A stretch of DNA of 64,000 nt. Origin: Lepisosteus oculatus. Lineage: Eukaryota > Chordata > Actinopteri > Semionotiformes > Lepisosteidae. The stretch lies in contig NC_090703.1 in assembly GCF_040954835.1 (NCBI RefSeq), forward strand, positions 18,675,444 through 18,739,443. The letters run 5' to 3'. The notes below the pieces were generated by a model, which worked only from the letters and a program-made list of their open reading frames with translations, made no database searches and had not been told where the DNA came from. Shown here piece by piece: positions 40,083 through 55,200 of the stretch. The first letter of the stretch is position 1. Every line of letters starts with the position of its first letter. A program made the translations under genes and the position numbers.

Positions 40083-41578
40083 CAGTCATGCTTGAAAGTG
40101 TGTGAACCCTTCAAGGTGGTCATTATTTTAGATATTATAGAGGTTACATGAACCTGAACTCTTAATGAATATATAGAATATCCTAAATAAAGACTTCCCA
40201 CACATAAAAAGGGATTTGATCTCATAGATTGTCAGACTGCGATATTTAACAAATCACCAGATCTTCTTGTGTGCAAAAGTAAATGTCAATAACTTGTGGC
40301 ACATCATTTAGTCGCCTCCTATAACCAATTATCAGTCCCTGACATCTTGCTGGAGGGATTTTTTCCCACTCCTCTTTACAAAAATTCCTTAAGCTCTGTG
40401 AGGTTTGAATGATGTCTTGCATGAACAGCCCTCTTCAGGTCCTGCCACAGCATTTCAATAGGATTCAGGTCAGGGAGTTGGTTTAGCCAACGGAACCTCT
40501 CTTCCTAAGCCTTTCTTTAGTGGACTTACTTGAATGTTTAGGATCGTTGTCTTGTTGAAACATCCACTTTGTGCCCAGCTTGAGTTTTCGAACTGATGGC
40601 CTGACATTCTTCTCAAGAATTCCTTGATATTTCTCGGAATTCACGATTCTCTCAGTGTCAAGGTACCCAGGGCCAGAGTAAGAAAAACGGCCACATATAA
40701 GGACACGCTTACCACCATACTCGACAGTAGGGATCAAGTTTTGTTGGTGGTAGGCTGTGTTGGCTCTTCGCCAAACATGGGCCCTCTTGCAGTGCCCAAA
40801 TAGGTCAATTTTGGACTCATCTGTCCAGAAAACAGACTTCCAGAACTCTTCAGGCTTGTCCAAGTGGTCTCTGGCAATCTTCAGACAGGCAGCTTTGTTC
40901 TTTGATAGAACAGGCTTCTTACTGGTGACCCTACCATAGATGGTATTACTGTTCAGGGTTCCTTATTTTTGATGTACCACTACTCCGGAAGCATCTAAGG
41001 AGGCTTGTAGATCTCAGGAGGTTATTTTAGGATTACCTTTTACCTCTTATTATTCTCTTTGTGGCCCTGAGTGAAATTTTAGGAAAGGTCCACTTCTTGG
41101 CAGGGTTTCCATTGTGTTAAATGTCCTCCACTTTTATACTATTTGTCTAACAGTGGATTTATGGAGTCTGCTGATGTTTCCTTAGTTTAAGGCATGATGC
41201 TAAACTCGTAGGAAGAGTAACTGACCTGCTTTCTCGCAATTATTTATGTTTGCTCCTCCCTAACACATCATTTCAGATCTTCAGCTTCATTGGTTACCTC
41301 GGTTAAGTGGTTAACACTCTGTCATTGACCCACCTGATCCTGCTTTACCTTGATGTAAGTCATAGAACTAGGTTCACTTATTTTTGCACCTGCACAATTT
41401 TTGTATACTGTGTGTATTATTTTGCTGCATGGACATTTTCTTTCAAAACACTCAAATTGGTGAATAATTATACTTTATTTCAATTAGGAAGTGACAAATT
41501 CTAAATATGCATTTTGTGGTTAAAAACACAAAAAATCTCAAATTATGCAATGGGTTCACAAACTTTCAAGCATGACTA
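40083..41578 (-). mobile_element. Degenerate Tc1-like DNA transposon, about 1.5 kb
   Basis: The ends are inverted repeats: CAGTCATGCTTGAAAGTGTG on the left, and on the right TGGGTTCACAAACTTTCAAG followed by CATGACTA. Both ends are flanked by TA, the Tc1 target duplication. The interior, read on the minus strand, encodes pieces of a Tc1-type transposase broken by stops and frameshifts. Length and layout match Tc1 elements of fish. It is not intact and is presumably immobile. Confidence 0.9.
40483..40863 (-). pseudogene. Tc1-type transposase fragment
   Basis: An open stretch of 126 residues covers part of the DDE catalytic domain. FWKSVFWTDESKIDLFG carries the first catalytic Asp of the family, and MFQQDNDPKHSSKSTK carries the second Asp region. 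The downstream Glu region and the N-terminal DNA-binding domain are not in this frame and appear broken on either side. It is a dead copy. Confidence 0.88.
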
Positions 41579-43311
41579 TATATCCATTTATAATAGTTAT
41601 GGCCTTGTGTAGGTTAAATAATGTATAAAATGTGAAAGCAATATTCAGATATCATAAGCGTGCGTCTTTTATAATCTCTTAAAAAGGGTATACTAACAGT
41701 TTTCTAATGGGCCTTTGTACATATTCAGAAACAAAATGTAATTATATTGACCTCTATAAATATATTTTCCTTTTAAAACAATATTAAAGTTAATATCTTA
41801 ATGCACTCACCCGTTTGTTAATGACATAAATCAATATTGTAAAGTTAATTTACCTTTGAAAAATAAGATTACATAGATTTTATTCACAGTAAGAACCTGA
41901 GACAACTGTCCTAAAAGATCACACTGAAAAGATATACTGTACAGTATATGAAGCATAAAATACTGGTCTACATCATGTAATCATGAAAAATCGGTTTTAA
42001 ATTATAGTGTTAACATGAATTGAAAACAGATTAAATTAAACAAAGTAGGGTTTTCCCCACAAAGAGCACAAAACATTTTAGGATGAGCACTAAACACCCT
42101 TTCAATCTGTGTATTTTTACTACTACAATGACTACTAAGGACTAAGAGTTTTGAGATTATTAGGACCATAACAGTCATTTCCAACTTTTGCACCACGCAT
42201 CAAAACATTTTATTTTAAATGATGTTTTTTTATAAAACAAAATTAAAGGTTGTTTTAACAAAAATGGTGAGATTGTGAGGCAGTGCACAATATTCAATTT
42301 GCAAAAAATGATTCTGTATTGCTTTCACAACTGAATTAAAGAAAGCCTAAATGCCAAACTACGAAGAATATACTCTTTCTGCCATATCTCCAACACAATG
42401 ATCATTATTTTAATTTACAGCCATCTGAATAAGTAAAAAAATAACAGATCTTCCCCTTTTCAGTTGAATGAATGAATCCTGATGTAATAAAAGTGTTACA
42501 ACAGATGATGATCTGCTTCATATTAAGAGCTCAAATGCATTTAAAGCTACACAGAGAGAGTAATGTGTGATTAACAGGCAGTAAAGAAAATCACCATATA
42601 TAGAGATTCTAACTATAGAAGGACAGAAGTTGACAGTTCTACAATATACAAATATAATAAACTTGTCTGTAAGTGTAGGAAGCCACAGATGAAGTGGGAA
42701 GGATATTCTGGCAGAAACAGCTAGCTAACTATTGACCTATGAATATAATAACATGATAATATTACAGAATAAAAATGATTCCCTAAGCAGAGTTTGTTCT
42801 CCAAATGTTAAAAAACATCAGAATAAATAATTTTGTTTCAAACAATCTTTTTATTGGGAGGAAATTCTCTGTGATCATTCTCCATCATTCAAAAATTATA
42901 TCTGAATGATTTGCAGATGGGCGAGACTGCTTCCATTTCTTTCAAGACTTCTCTTCGATGAGGGAACTGATTAAACCAACCTTGTAATGACTTTAGGAGC
43001 TGATGCAAGGAACACATTATTTGTATTTGAATAACTGAGTTTTAAGCTTAAGTGAAGCTGCAAGCATTCTTCTTTATGTAGGTGTCCCACAGTTCAATAA
43101 AGCCTTCAAACGTTTTGCCATTCCATTATCCCTTAACAAACAGATCCCTTTCTCCACATTCCTCATGGAATCTGGCCAGGAAGCAAGATATAGCAGTTTC
43201 ATCACTGATGTTACTAGAAGTTAAATTTTAGATTATATAATGAGGTGCTAAAAGGAGCCTCATCATTTAGCTGTCAAATAACTTTTATTCACTATAAATG
43301 TTGTTCCTCCC

Positions 43312-46283
43312 TCACAGCATCTGCCATTCAAATGCAAACATGACATTGACTACCTCCAGGCTACGAGCAATTTCTTCCATAATGCAATGCTGCTGCCAGA
43401 GCTGGTGGAGCTTCTTGTACCTTTCAGGTGAAAGATGTAAGGGATTGCCCCGTCTGTAAGGCAAAACAGGGCCTTTGTTATTTGATTATATCTAATCATT
43501 AACATATAATGGTATACTGATAAAGACTGTATGCAATTGCATACTGATAAAGCTCTAAATTAAACCAAACAAACAAAAAATATGCTCTCCAACAGCTGCA
43601 AAGGACAATCATAGTGCTTAAATAAAACGACAGTGTAAAACAAAATCTTGTTAGGACATTAATTTGATCACATTTGTCAAGGAGCAGTATCATGTTAATA
43701 AACATGTTCAAAATTCAGATCCACACAGACTGGTTTGTTAATTTTAAAATTCTGTACAAAAAATTCAGTTTAAAACTCTGAGCACAGTAGCAAAGAAATG
43801 TGATTTGCAAGGGACCCACCAAAGTATCTAGGCTAATTTGCACCAACTATTACTCCACTAGTATTACCCCCTAGTAACTATTTAAAAGTCGTCAGCCTTT
43901 TCTTTTTCTTATTGTCTTGTTAACATCGTTCACACAGATCACTGTAATTACTTTACTATTGTCATCTTTCTTAATAAATACAGAGAAGTATGAAAAATAT
44001 TTTCAGAGAGAAAGTCTCACATTTGAATTTGAAGATTTGAACATGGGAATCAATTATTTCACAAGTACTGCTATACTGTTACACAGAAATGTGCATAAAA
44101 CACTGATTTGTACTGTATTTTATTCATTCCCATAGTAAACTATTCTGCTTCTTAAAATGTCCCTTTATTTTTTATTCATAGGCAAGAACACATCTTATGA
44201 AATATGTATGAAATATGTTGCTGGATAGGGTCAAGGGGCATGGAAGGGCAAAAGTTTAATACACATGGGATACCATCTGGCATACCCCAGCTGTGGGTCT
44301 GTTTCTCCATAGTCATCAAGATATGGCGCTGGGTATGTGCTCCCTCTGGTCTTGCTAGCCATTAGGACAACCTCACACTCCCGGATTCTAAAGGGTAAAA
44401 TAGCATGACCAGAAACAGAAAATATGCTCATTAAGCTCACTTCGCAATGAAAAAAGCAATTAATAGTTCGTATTTATTTTGTGTATATATCTATGCTCTG
44501 AAAAAATTAAATATTACAATTACTTGAATGGCTCACATTACTAGCTCACAACTGAGCCATTTACTGTCTAAATCTGCTCTGTGCATGATATTGTTCTCAT
44601 ACCATATCTGGCATATGACTTAATGCAAGCTGGATCAAAACCTAATTTGTTTCCATTGCCATTTATAGTGATACTTTACTATAAAACACTGCAAAAGCAC
44701 ATTTACATTACATTTAGATTGCATAGATTTCTTGGCCACTACATATCCTACATATTTAAAAAATAAAACAGATTTCAAAAATGAAGCTGGAGAAGTGAAA
44801 TAGGAAAATACTATGTGCTATGCACTTCAGGCTATAACACACATCATCATTGACTGGGTTATTTAAACTCATTTTAACTGAGAAGGAATAGTTAAATAGC
44901 TCCAGTATTAACAATTCAAGGGAAAAATAAAGAACCTGAACCATAACATATGAGACAAATGTAAAGGATGTATAAAAGAAAAGGCAAGAAAACACAGCTG
45001 ATGAACATAACCTCAAAGCAATAGAGCAGTACTGCTGGTGACTGCCTTACCTTAGGAACATGCCCACTCCTGCTCCACATGTGGCAGCATGGGCGGTACA
45101 AGCTCCCACCTCCTCCTGGTCCAGCACCTCCTGACAGCAGGGGCTCTGGGAGCACAGCATGGCCCCACAGAACAGACACAGCGTCGGATGCTTCTTGTCC
45201 TCGTCCGCTGACTTGGGACATCTACACATGGTAAGAGGGTTTCATTTGATCAAGGGTTTTAGAGAGAGGTTTAGAAGATCTGCATCACAAAAACGTTTTT
45301 TAAGAAGGTGCTAGTTTCATATTTAAATCACCTATCATAAGCCAGGTATGTACAATGGGGCTATGAAATTCTGATGTTTTATTTTAAACAACTCAGAGTA
45401 TTCAATATTAAATATCTAATTAGAATGAATGCTATTAGCATACTATAATTTCAATACTAGAATTTAATATACAAGACAGATAAAATCACACTAAAACGTA
45501 AGGGAAAAAAAGCCTTCAAATTGCATTTAATTTTTTTTGCACTTCAATATTCCAACACTGCCACCGTTTTTTTTCCTTATAATGTGCTTTATACAAACAC
45601 TTATTACTTATTAAGTATATTATTACTCCTACTTATTACATACGTGGGTATGAGTGGCCAATAACACGTGTTTTTTTTAATAGAAAACAGTAAAGTAGAC
45701 AAGAGGAGAGTTTTGTGTTTTTCCAGGGTTTAAACTAAAATTACCATCAAACTTTTCTTAGACCAAGAAAGGCAGTGGTCAATTTAAACCACATATCTTC
45801 TCCTTATAATAATAGTACCTGCAAAAGACATTCCTTCTGCTTCATGAGATTCAGGTCTAGAAGCATTCAAAACATGTTACTTACTTAAAATGGCATGCCT
45901 GGTTGAGGAGACAACTGTAATCTTCTGGAAGATCAATTAACTTATTCCGTTTCCTGGGATATCTGGAGGAAGAAAAGAAAATATTTAGGGATATTTTAAG
46001 TGTGAAGATGGATTTAGTGTAATATGAATACATATGGACTGTGTAATACAAAAGCACTGTTTCACTAGCACTGTTCTAAATTTTGGTATGGGTCAAGCTA
46101 CACTAAACCTTTTTATGTTCTGATAAATCTTACATATACATCAATACTTAAGACATCCATACCACATATCTGCAGACATTTTTCAAATTTCAAACAAAAA
46201 CTAGAGTAAAATAAATCTTCACCCACCGAATAACTGAGACTTCTCCTTTAAGTGCTCTTGATACAGCTGGATGGCCACACCAC
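43312..46283 (-). other. ubr1: UBR1 C-terminal autoinhibitory/cap domain exons
   Basis: Five exons encode [38 protein letters not shown], the Cys/His-rich [35 protein letters not shown] and [15 protein letters not shown], ending EWQML before TGA (43314-43312). This is the UBR1-family UAIN/cap region, which covers the substrate-binding half until peptide is bound. TTTATT at 43284-43289 gives a minus-strand AATAAA 25 bases past the stop, which is close for a genuine signal. Confidence 0.9.
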
Positions 46284-49200
46284 CTGCATATAAATGTATA
46301 TTTATTGAAAAGCACTACTAAAACAAGGAATGTTAATTCTTTAACTACAGTTGGTGTACACCAAAGTCTGCCAAAGCAATATGACTCCTCTTCAACTATC
46401 CTGGTCCCATAAGAATTTATCAAATCAAATGTGAGTAATCTATTCTCACCCTTAAAGATCTATCAATTTATAGTGTTAGGAAAAATATTCTTGCATACAA
46501 ATTAAACATATATTTTTTTACTTATTATAGTGCTCAAAGTTAATAGTGGTTTATGTGCAACACTTTTTATATTTCAAGGTTATAAAGAATCAGCATTGAT
46601 AACTGCATCTTTAAACACAATAAAAGTGAAATGCACACAGCCTTGTGCAAAACCTCCAATTCACCTCACAAAATACACAAAATTTCCAGGTATGCGCAGA
46701 ACCACATTCTGTGATTCAGAACGAGCCAACAAAACATCCAGCGACGTGAAAAGGCCTTATTACATCATAAACAAGCAGGTCTGTGAATACATCTCTTTTA
46801 ATTCAATTTGTTCAAACTCTTGCTAACTGAGACTATAAAAAAATCTATAATGTCAATTAATTTATTTTTTTATCGAGATTTAATAACCATTCTGAAAAAT
46901 TGGGACTTTAGTTCCCCATTAATGTTTGCTGCAGACGGTTATCATGCCACACACTTATTAAAATGTGCTATCAGATTAAAATAACTATCAGATGAGGCTC
47001 AAAATCAATGCCAGCAACAAATCACACCTCTGCCTAAAAATGAAATGTTGACACCAAACACATGATGTTAATCTGCTGCGCATTGTGTGAGCGATATGGA
47101 AATACTGTGAACAACAAGATTCATTGATATTATCAATGAAAAATCCAACAAGGGGCAAGAACATACTTAAAAAACATTTGAAGACGAAATATTCAGTAGC
47201 TGAATGATGCTGTGTCTGTTTGCACCCATTATGATTGGCAGGTATAGTGGATTTCCTTACACTTGTCAGAGTTGATAAATTACTTGCTTTTGAACTACAA
47301 ATGCACTGTTCATCAAGAAGCACTTTGTGAGCAATCATATGGAACCAAATTCAGAAATGTAACATTTTCAATTGGATTCTTCCCCCAAGTCCTTAGTCAC
47401 AATTAATTTCAGTGACTGATCAAAGACATTCCAAGTGTAATATACAGCAATATTTGCTGTTTATCTCACTGCAAAGTTTTGTGGATATAAAGGATTAAAT
47501 ACACCGATCGTTTGGACTGTGGTTGTTTACTCAGGATTTTCTGCTTCATCGGCATTACAAGTCATTTTAATTGAGCTGAATCTTAACCTAGAGCAAGCAA
47601 ATATAGTCCTGTGCAGTCAGACTATATCTGAGTCAAAACTGACCTTCTTCATCAAAGGTACTGAAATGAGTGACAGTAAATAAATATTGAGTTTAACACT
47701 TTATTTAACACAAAATCCAAATAACAGGATTGACTGGAGCAAAAGGCCAGGTTTGTCTCCAAGCTACTGATTCCATTCCAGACCTTTTAATGATTTTCAC
47801 AAACACTGTTATGTACACATAACATATCAGCTGAAGAACTGAAATTGACAGTCATTTCAAGTACTTCAGTTCTTCTGAAATGGAAATAGCAAACATTAAT
47901 GTGTTCAATACCAGTGTATAAAAATAGTCTAGATTAATGTTAATTTTGATCAACAACATGCAAGATTGCTCACATCAGCTAAAATGAAGAAACAATGTAT
48001 TGCTTTTGATTCTAAGGCTTTATTTAATTAAAAACAGTATGTTTGATATAAATTTTTATTTGTGAAGTTCCAAATTAATAATTTAAAATTTGTTGAAAAA
48101 GACATTTGTAAATGGTCTTTTTCACACAGCAACATTAATCTGTTTTCTTGGCTAACTACACCTTTGAACCTAAAGGTTGCTTCTTGGCATTAAGCTACGC
48201 AATAACTAGGAAACAGATAAAAAAACTTTATATATTAAAATAATATAGTTTCTCTTAATCAGGAAAAGATTAAGTACACACTCTGCAAAACTGATAATTC
48301 TAGTGTTTTCTTGTGTTGAAATGTTTCTAGTAACCAACAGTGAAACATTTCTGATTTCCTTTCATGTATAATTTTTTTTTAAGTAAACTAGCACCAATAT
48401 CCAACATAAAAAAACTCAGGTTCAGCTGTGTTTCACAGTATGAGGTACCTGCTTAATAAAGGTGAAATGGTCTCTTTGTAGTCCTGGAACAGCTGGAAGA
48501 GGTTTGTTGGTAATGCCAGATAACTACATAGTGCATCCATTTGTCCTTCAAAAGAAACTGCAAGAAAACAGCAGGACAAAATCAATAATACAGCACCTTT
48601 ATGTACAAGAACACACAAAAACTGGGTCTGTAAAAATAATATTTTCCAGTTTTAAACAGATTATGGTTAGGACGGTTAAAAAAACTATAAAACCTTTTGG
48701 AAGCAGCATTACCACTGTGTAGCTTAATCACATCTGATCTTACAAGCATGGCTGTTCAGTTCTGGTATGGGAAATTCAGGTTGCTACTACAAGTGATATT
48801 GATAGACTGTAGGTGGCACTCTTCACTCAGACCAGAATTTCAAATCCAATGCCCCAGTACAGTAAAATGGAAAACTGTGCTATTAGAGGTGTTGAGACAT
48901 TAAACCAAGAATTAGACTTTGAATTTGAGAGTACAGGTTGATGTATTGTCAATGAAGACCAAGTCACTTTTCAAAGTGCTGGAATGTTAAACCCAGGTGT
49001 CCTGGTTAACGTCCAATCTGGAGTTGTAAAACTTGGCCTTCCTGAAGTTCCGAGGTGGGTCCTTTGGATTATAAAAGTTATTTTATCCTTCGGACTACAT
49101 AAGTGTAAGGAATGGAATGGACTAGACAAGTCTCTCATTTGAAACCTTTCTTATGGTCTTAATAATTATGATGATTGTGATTATTATTAATATGAAGCCA

Positions 49201-52200
49201 GATATTATGGGCTTTCGATACTACCACTGTTTAATACCTATACTTCAATAGTCCAGAGGCAAGCAGTTAAGTTTAGACTGTCAGATACCATCAGTGCTGC
49301 ACAGCTCGTCTGGTGGAGGCACCCCCGTAAGGCAATTAAAGAACAGAGCAGCACAATGCAGGAAAGATACTATTCCTCTCCTGACTCTGTCCGCTACACA
49401 CCAGCCTGGCATATCTCCCCTGAGCCTGCAAAACAAACGAAAGCCATCATTAGCAGCCACAGAAGACAGCTCTTGACACCTTCTTGGACCCAAACCTTTA
49501 ACTACCATTCTGTTTACAACAAGTGCGATAAGAATTCTTTCCGAATTGAGATGATTAAAGATAATTTAATTCTGTACTGCTAATTTTCTACTATTGCTCA
49601 AAGAGCCATTAAAAGAAACTGTGATGATATTTGGAAGTATCTGAGGATAGATATAGAATACAACTTGATCTGGACCAAAGATAAATTAGAGGGGAGCTTT
49701 AATTAAATCCACAACAATATAGATAATGTTCACCATGCTTGCTACATCTCACTTTAAGGCCTTGTGGAACAGGCCTCTGTTGCAAGAGGCAGATCTTGCA
49801 CTCACCCTTCTGTACATTGAACCATAGTCTGATAGAGCTCTGCTGCTGATCTGGATTCCTCTCCATCATTTTCTCCCATCATCTCTGGAGGATCTGACGG
49901 CAGAAGCACAGGAGATTTCTATATAACATAACTGTAAATTAGACTGCATGTATCATTCCACCCAGTACACTCATAAATGTTACTTAACATGTGCACATCT
50001 AGTCTCATTAGTTTTTTCTGATTGACAGCTCCTCTAGAGATCATGCTTACCATTGTTGGAGAGCAGGATTTGTACCACATGTGCCATAGTGACGAGGTGG
50101 AAGATATAGAGGTGGTTGTATGCAGAGCTGATCAAAGAGGGCTGGAGGTCTACCATCTCCTCCTGATAGAGTGCTGGAATAGCAAGCACCAAGCCCACCT
50201 GGAGCATACACACAGACGTAACTTAAGCACAGTTTAGAATAAGACTTATGCATATTTAGAGTCCACCAAATGACCTTCTAACAGCATGTAAGAATTGCAA
50301 GAACAGCATTTTCAACCCACTTTTTTTCTTCTGTCTAATCCAGTTTTATATAATACAATTATATAATGTTAGGAATAACATAGCAATGAGAGGAATCAGA
50401 TTAGACAATTTGTACATTCTAATAGACATTTATTGAACTTTAGACAATATATTATTTAAAAAAAAACTTAAATCATGATTAGTAACTACACAAACATTTG
50501 GTGTTGCCTTTTGCTTACAATTAACCAGATGGTGCGAAAATGAAGTCACGTTGTTGAAACTCATACCTTGGCTTCCAACAAACAGCTGGATGAGACTCTC
50601 AGATCAATCAGTTACTAGCAACCACAGAAGCCACGGATGAGCCAAATAGCCCCCTTTTACTTATAGCGTTACTAATGTTCTTAAATGAAAACTATACACC
50701 TTACAGGTAACATGCATTTTTGGGTACTTATTTTCATTTCATGCATTTTGGACATTGGAAGACACATTTAGTCGCATTATGTATGAAAAGCAAAATGCAT
50801 TTGAAGAGACACTGAAAAATTCAAAGCAGCAAATAATATGACTATACTATCAAAACTATAGCATAGGCTTCTGTTAACAGCAGCACAACATGGTGTGCTA
50901 TAATAACTTGTGCAGCAGGAATAAAGTAAAGAATAATACTGATTACTGTTCATCTTTATCTTACGTTTCTATGCAATATTTTGATGTATATGGTTGGAAA
51001 GCATGAAAACAATACACTTACAAGTAGATGAAAGAGGTCAACATCTAGAATAGAAGGTGTCTCCTCCAAGTTAATGTTAGGGATTAAGGCTGGTGGGGAA
51101 AAAAGTCAAACCACAAACATTTACATTATGTAAAGTTTCATTTTACTACTATATGAAATGAAAACAAAAAATTAAAGAACAAAAGAATAAAAAAATATCT
51201 TTAAGTATACTACAGTATACAATTTTTTAGTCATTTACAGTACAGATTGGAATGTTGTCATATTTACATACCATCATAAACTCTTAAATTAAGATTACAT
51301 ACACTTAATCTTACAATTAAGATTACATATGCTATATTTCATAGTGTGTACTGTATGTTAAATTATTTAAAATATACATATGAATATTTAATAAAACTTG
51401 CAAATTTAAAATATTCTAAAGTTAGTGATCTCAGTCATATTATAATGAACAAGGTTAATTTTTTATCTGTTACTAAACCAAGAAATGCTGTTGTCCAAAA
51501 GTATCTTAAATAGTATTTTAGAATTTCTAATACAACCAATTATTGTGGATAAATGGTTCAGCCAGCACACAAAAGACTGAATTTTAATATTCCAGACAAT
51601 GCAACCTAATAAGACTAGTAATGTTTTTTATAAGACTGTTAACCTGAAAGCATGCCAACAAAGTGCTTCTGAATCACAGCGTGTGAGGATTTCTGTCTCT
51701 GAGCTGCTGCAAACTGCACCAGTGCTTTCAGTCCAGCATGCTACAATTAAACAGTCAAGGAAAAGGTATGATATCAATATGTAAGTCACTGTTAACACCC
51801 TGCGAAGAACAAAGAGTTAACAATGTAAAATTACCCGGGTATAGCACCATGTTTATGTGACAAAAAGTTACTTCAAACTTAAAAGAAACATCTTACTATA
51901 CAAAAAGGAGAAATGTTTGCTCATGCTGGATTTTGTGTTTCACAGCACAAGGGAATGTACAAATCACACTGCTTATCCTGTATTTTTTGCGTTGAGCTAT
52001 ACTGTACAAATCTACTGGCCACTAGCACAGAATGAAATGTCCTCCTTGAAAAGCTAGCAGGATGACTTTAACAATATCTTATGTTTCAAATGTTTAATGA
52101 CCCACCTACATATTCTTTATTCCACACCTTTAGTGTTTACTTGTTTGTTACAACAATAATAAAATTGTAATCAAATTAGGAACACTTTTTTCTCTGGATC

Positions 52201-55200
52201 AAACAGCTTTTAACCTCCACTACCATGCTAATACAAAACAGGAACAATCAATGCTTACAGCTATCACAAATAAAGTATTAAAGAGAAAACTGTTTCTTCA
52301 CCTCTAAAAAAAGATGGGCCTTAAAATAATCTCAGACCTGCAAAATACTTTACCTGTCTTTTCTGTAGAGAGCCAAAAAGTGGTTTTCCCTCCTCTTCCA
52401 GCACATTCTCTGTTAAGAAAGAGCACACCTTACCAGTAACTGTACCCTACACTTGTATAGACACAACAAAACAGAAATGACAGAAATGGGAGATTTAAGA
52501 CAAATCTTTTCACTTTTTTCACAAGAATCTTAAGGAAAAATAAAAGCCCTCACCTATAGCCTGTATGGTGAAGGCACATGTGTTCCAAGTCATCAGTGGG
52601 ACTCTGGGATCTATTTCATTAGGAGCCACCTTTAACCCCACTCTGTACACAGTTGTGGCACATACCACTAGCATCTCGCTGATGCTGTCTGAATATCTGG
52701 TGCTAAAAGGACAAAAGGTAGTATTAAGATCAGCTTGCAATTATAATGTACGCTTTCACTTAATAAGATCTGAAGGAAACAGCTCAGGTTGGCTATTATG
52801 GTAAACAGTTTCACTAACTATATGATTAAACTTAATTTATGAGTTCTACTTACGGTGCTTGGACTCCAAAACTAAGAATAGATCTAAAATCTGCAGGATT
52901 TTCCACACAGAGATGCAAATCTGAGTCAAAGCTGCTTTCTGTTGAGCAAAAATTGAGTAGTATCACAAAACAAGGAAGTGTACATGGAAAAAATACTAAT
53001 GAAAGACAATCTAAAGGTATCTTACCACTTCCTTCAGTTGTAGATTTTAACCCCTTTAATCTGGCCAGGATTATCTGTATCCATCGTGGCAATATCAGGA
53101 GCTGCCCCACTAACTCTGCATTCTCACTGTGGAGACAAACCCCAGAGAATAACAAAGCAAAAATGCAAAAAAGAAAACACCAGTCAATCTATATGCTGAG
53201 CCTATAGAAATCTTCCATTTTTCATGCAATACCAGAGACACTGTTTCCATTAGAAACATTAGAAAAAAATGACAATTTAGGAAAGAACAGAAAAGGGTAC
53301 CTACTAGTCGAGTTTGAGAGGCTCTAGAGGAATGAGAGGGATGACAGTGTTGCAGAGGGATTTGCAGAGTGGACACAGGTACTCTGCATTCTCCAGGTCA
53401 AAGATCAACTCTGCATGAAGACGGTTTCGAGTTGTATTCTGCACGGCTTCAAAGTACCTAGACACAGGGCACACAGGGAAGCAGTAATCATAGTTTTGAA
53501 AAAGACTGAAGAAGAAAAACAAGCATATATTCTAAAAGGAACACTAATTGCAGATGCATGAAATGTGCAGGAAGGACAAAGGTTTAGACTAATTCAAATA
53601 ACGTTCTTGTACCCAGATATTAATATTAAATAATTAACTATTAATAATAATTTTCTTGCTAAGCCTTATAGGATTGAGAGCTAGTAGTTTAAATTATATT
53701 TGACACCAGTTGCTTTTAATTGTATATTTAAACCTGTCCATCTACAATACATAGGAGAACGTTGTGTACGTACTTCTGCCAGCAGAGGGCATGCATAACG
53801 TGCCCACAACTTCCCGTGTGTGTGCCCACAGCCAGATCCGGGTGCATGAACAGAGGAATGGAGGTTTCTTTCCAAGTAAAGAAAAGCAAACAAATTAATT
53901 TGCAATTTAAGCCCAATAACACAATATTCATGAAAATAATTATTCTTAATTTCAAGCTGAGATTTTACAATAATACTGGACCTTGATTTCTTATGATTTT
54001 TATAATGTTAATTAATTGATTACTCAAACTCTTCAAACTGAACCTTTCACCTTAAGATGAGAAAAATACATGGACATTACAGCAGTCTAAGCGACTAGTG
54101 GAAGCCAATCTCAGTGCAGGTTAGGCTCAGTTTAGGTAGAAGATCTCGCACATGACAGACCTGTGTTGGGCAGCGTTTTGCCCCTGCACTGAGTTAAAAC
54201 AGTAGATCTCTGGACACAGGCCGTCAGGACCATAGCAGGGGCTGTTGCTTGCACCTCCTGCTCTTCTTGGCACAGGATGCAGGTGAGGACTTCCCTCTCA
54301 GCCAATGCAAGGCCACGCTTTGGGCCCACAGCCACCCTCGACTCTCTCAGGATCATCGCAGGGCTGCTGAAGAGGAACCTTTTTATTCCATTTTTTTCTC
54401 TAGCAATATCAAGCACACATTAACTTTAGATTGAGTTTAAAGCAAAGTAAGGACAGTATGGAATTTTGTACATTTTATTTGTACTCTTTGTGCAGGATGA
54501 CACGTGGAAATTAATATAAATATTAACAGGTCAAAATGCTCTCTGAAGCAGTCTGAAACAGGAAGGAGACTGGGAGACCACTTCAGAGAACATGTTAGGA
54601 TCAGAGATTTCTCCAAGCCCATAGTTTCTCATTTCACCTCTAACGGCCGTGATCACACTGATCTCTCCGTCTGCTTTCTCAAAGTAAGGTTTCTTAACTT
54701 CTATAACAGAAAGTTTTGAAACCAAAACTTATCCTGAAACTTGGTTCACACCTTCCCCCTTCTCTTAATGACACTCGTTTCCTTCTAATCCTCTCTATTC
54801 ATTTGTAGGTTTTCGACTTCACACCTCTCTTCAGTTCTCTCGACTTCACACCACCTGAGTGCCCACTCTGCTTCTCCCATCCTCCATACTCCCGGCTTTT
54901 GTTCTCCTATCAGCTACTGATTTTCCTCTTTCTCACACCCGAAGAAGGCTCCACAGCCAAAACCTTGTGCTTCCTTTCTTCTCTTTTAAGCACGGAATAA
55001 ACCTTTTCTTCTTCCTATTTAGCATTTGTCTGCCTTGCACAGGACATTGCAACTCTGCTCCTTCTACTCTACTGGTACAGAATTTTCTGTGCTTAAGAGT
55101 TTACAAGGAGTAACTATGATTAATTACAGCAGATTTGCATGGCAAAATTCAAGATTAATTATTAGGTTAAAGATTAATTTTTAAATTTGACAAATTCCAC

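Larger units (their letters stand above)
34047..43311. other. Tail-to-tail intergenic region between prph2l and ubr1
   Basis: About 9.3 kb between the stop codons of two convergent genes. It must include both 3' untranslated regions, whose limits I cannot set; several AATAAA-like signals occur in both orientations. Recognisable content is the Penelope-type repeats at 38991-39075 and 39564-39694 and the Tc1 element at 40083-41578. No further gene was seen. Confidence 0.6.

Noticed and set aside
41930..41952. Frequent short palindromes of the type TACTGTACAGTA
   Set aside because: They occur all over the window in introns and spacers, without spacing or gene association, so they look like a background feature of the genome.
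46988..47338. 116-codon open stretch on the minus strand within a ubr1 intron
   Set aside because: No splice sites join it to ubr1 and I recognise no domain. The plus strand has a weak look of a BED/hAT transposase fragment ([10 protein letters not shown]), but it is too broken to call.
52839..53207. Plus-strand open frame of 122 codons
   Set aside because: It is antisense to two ubr1 exons (52854-52938 and 53026-53126) that fit the family perfectly.
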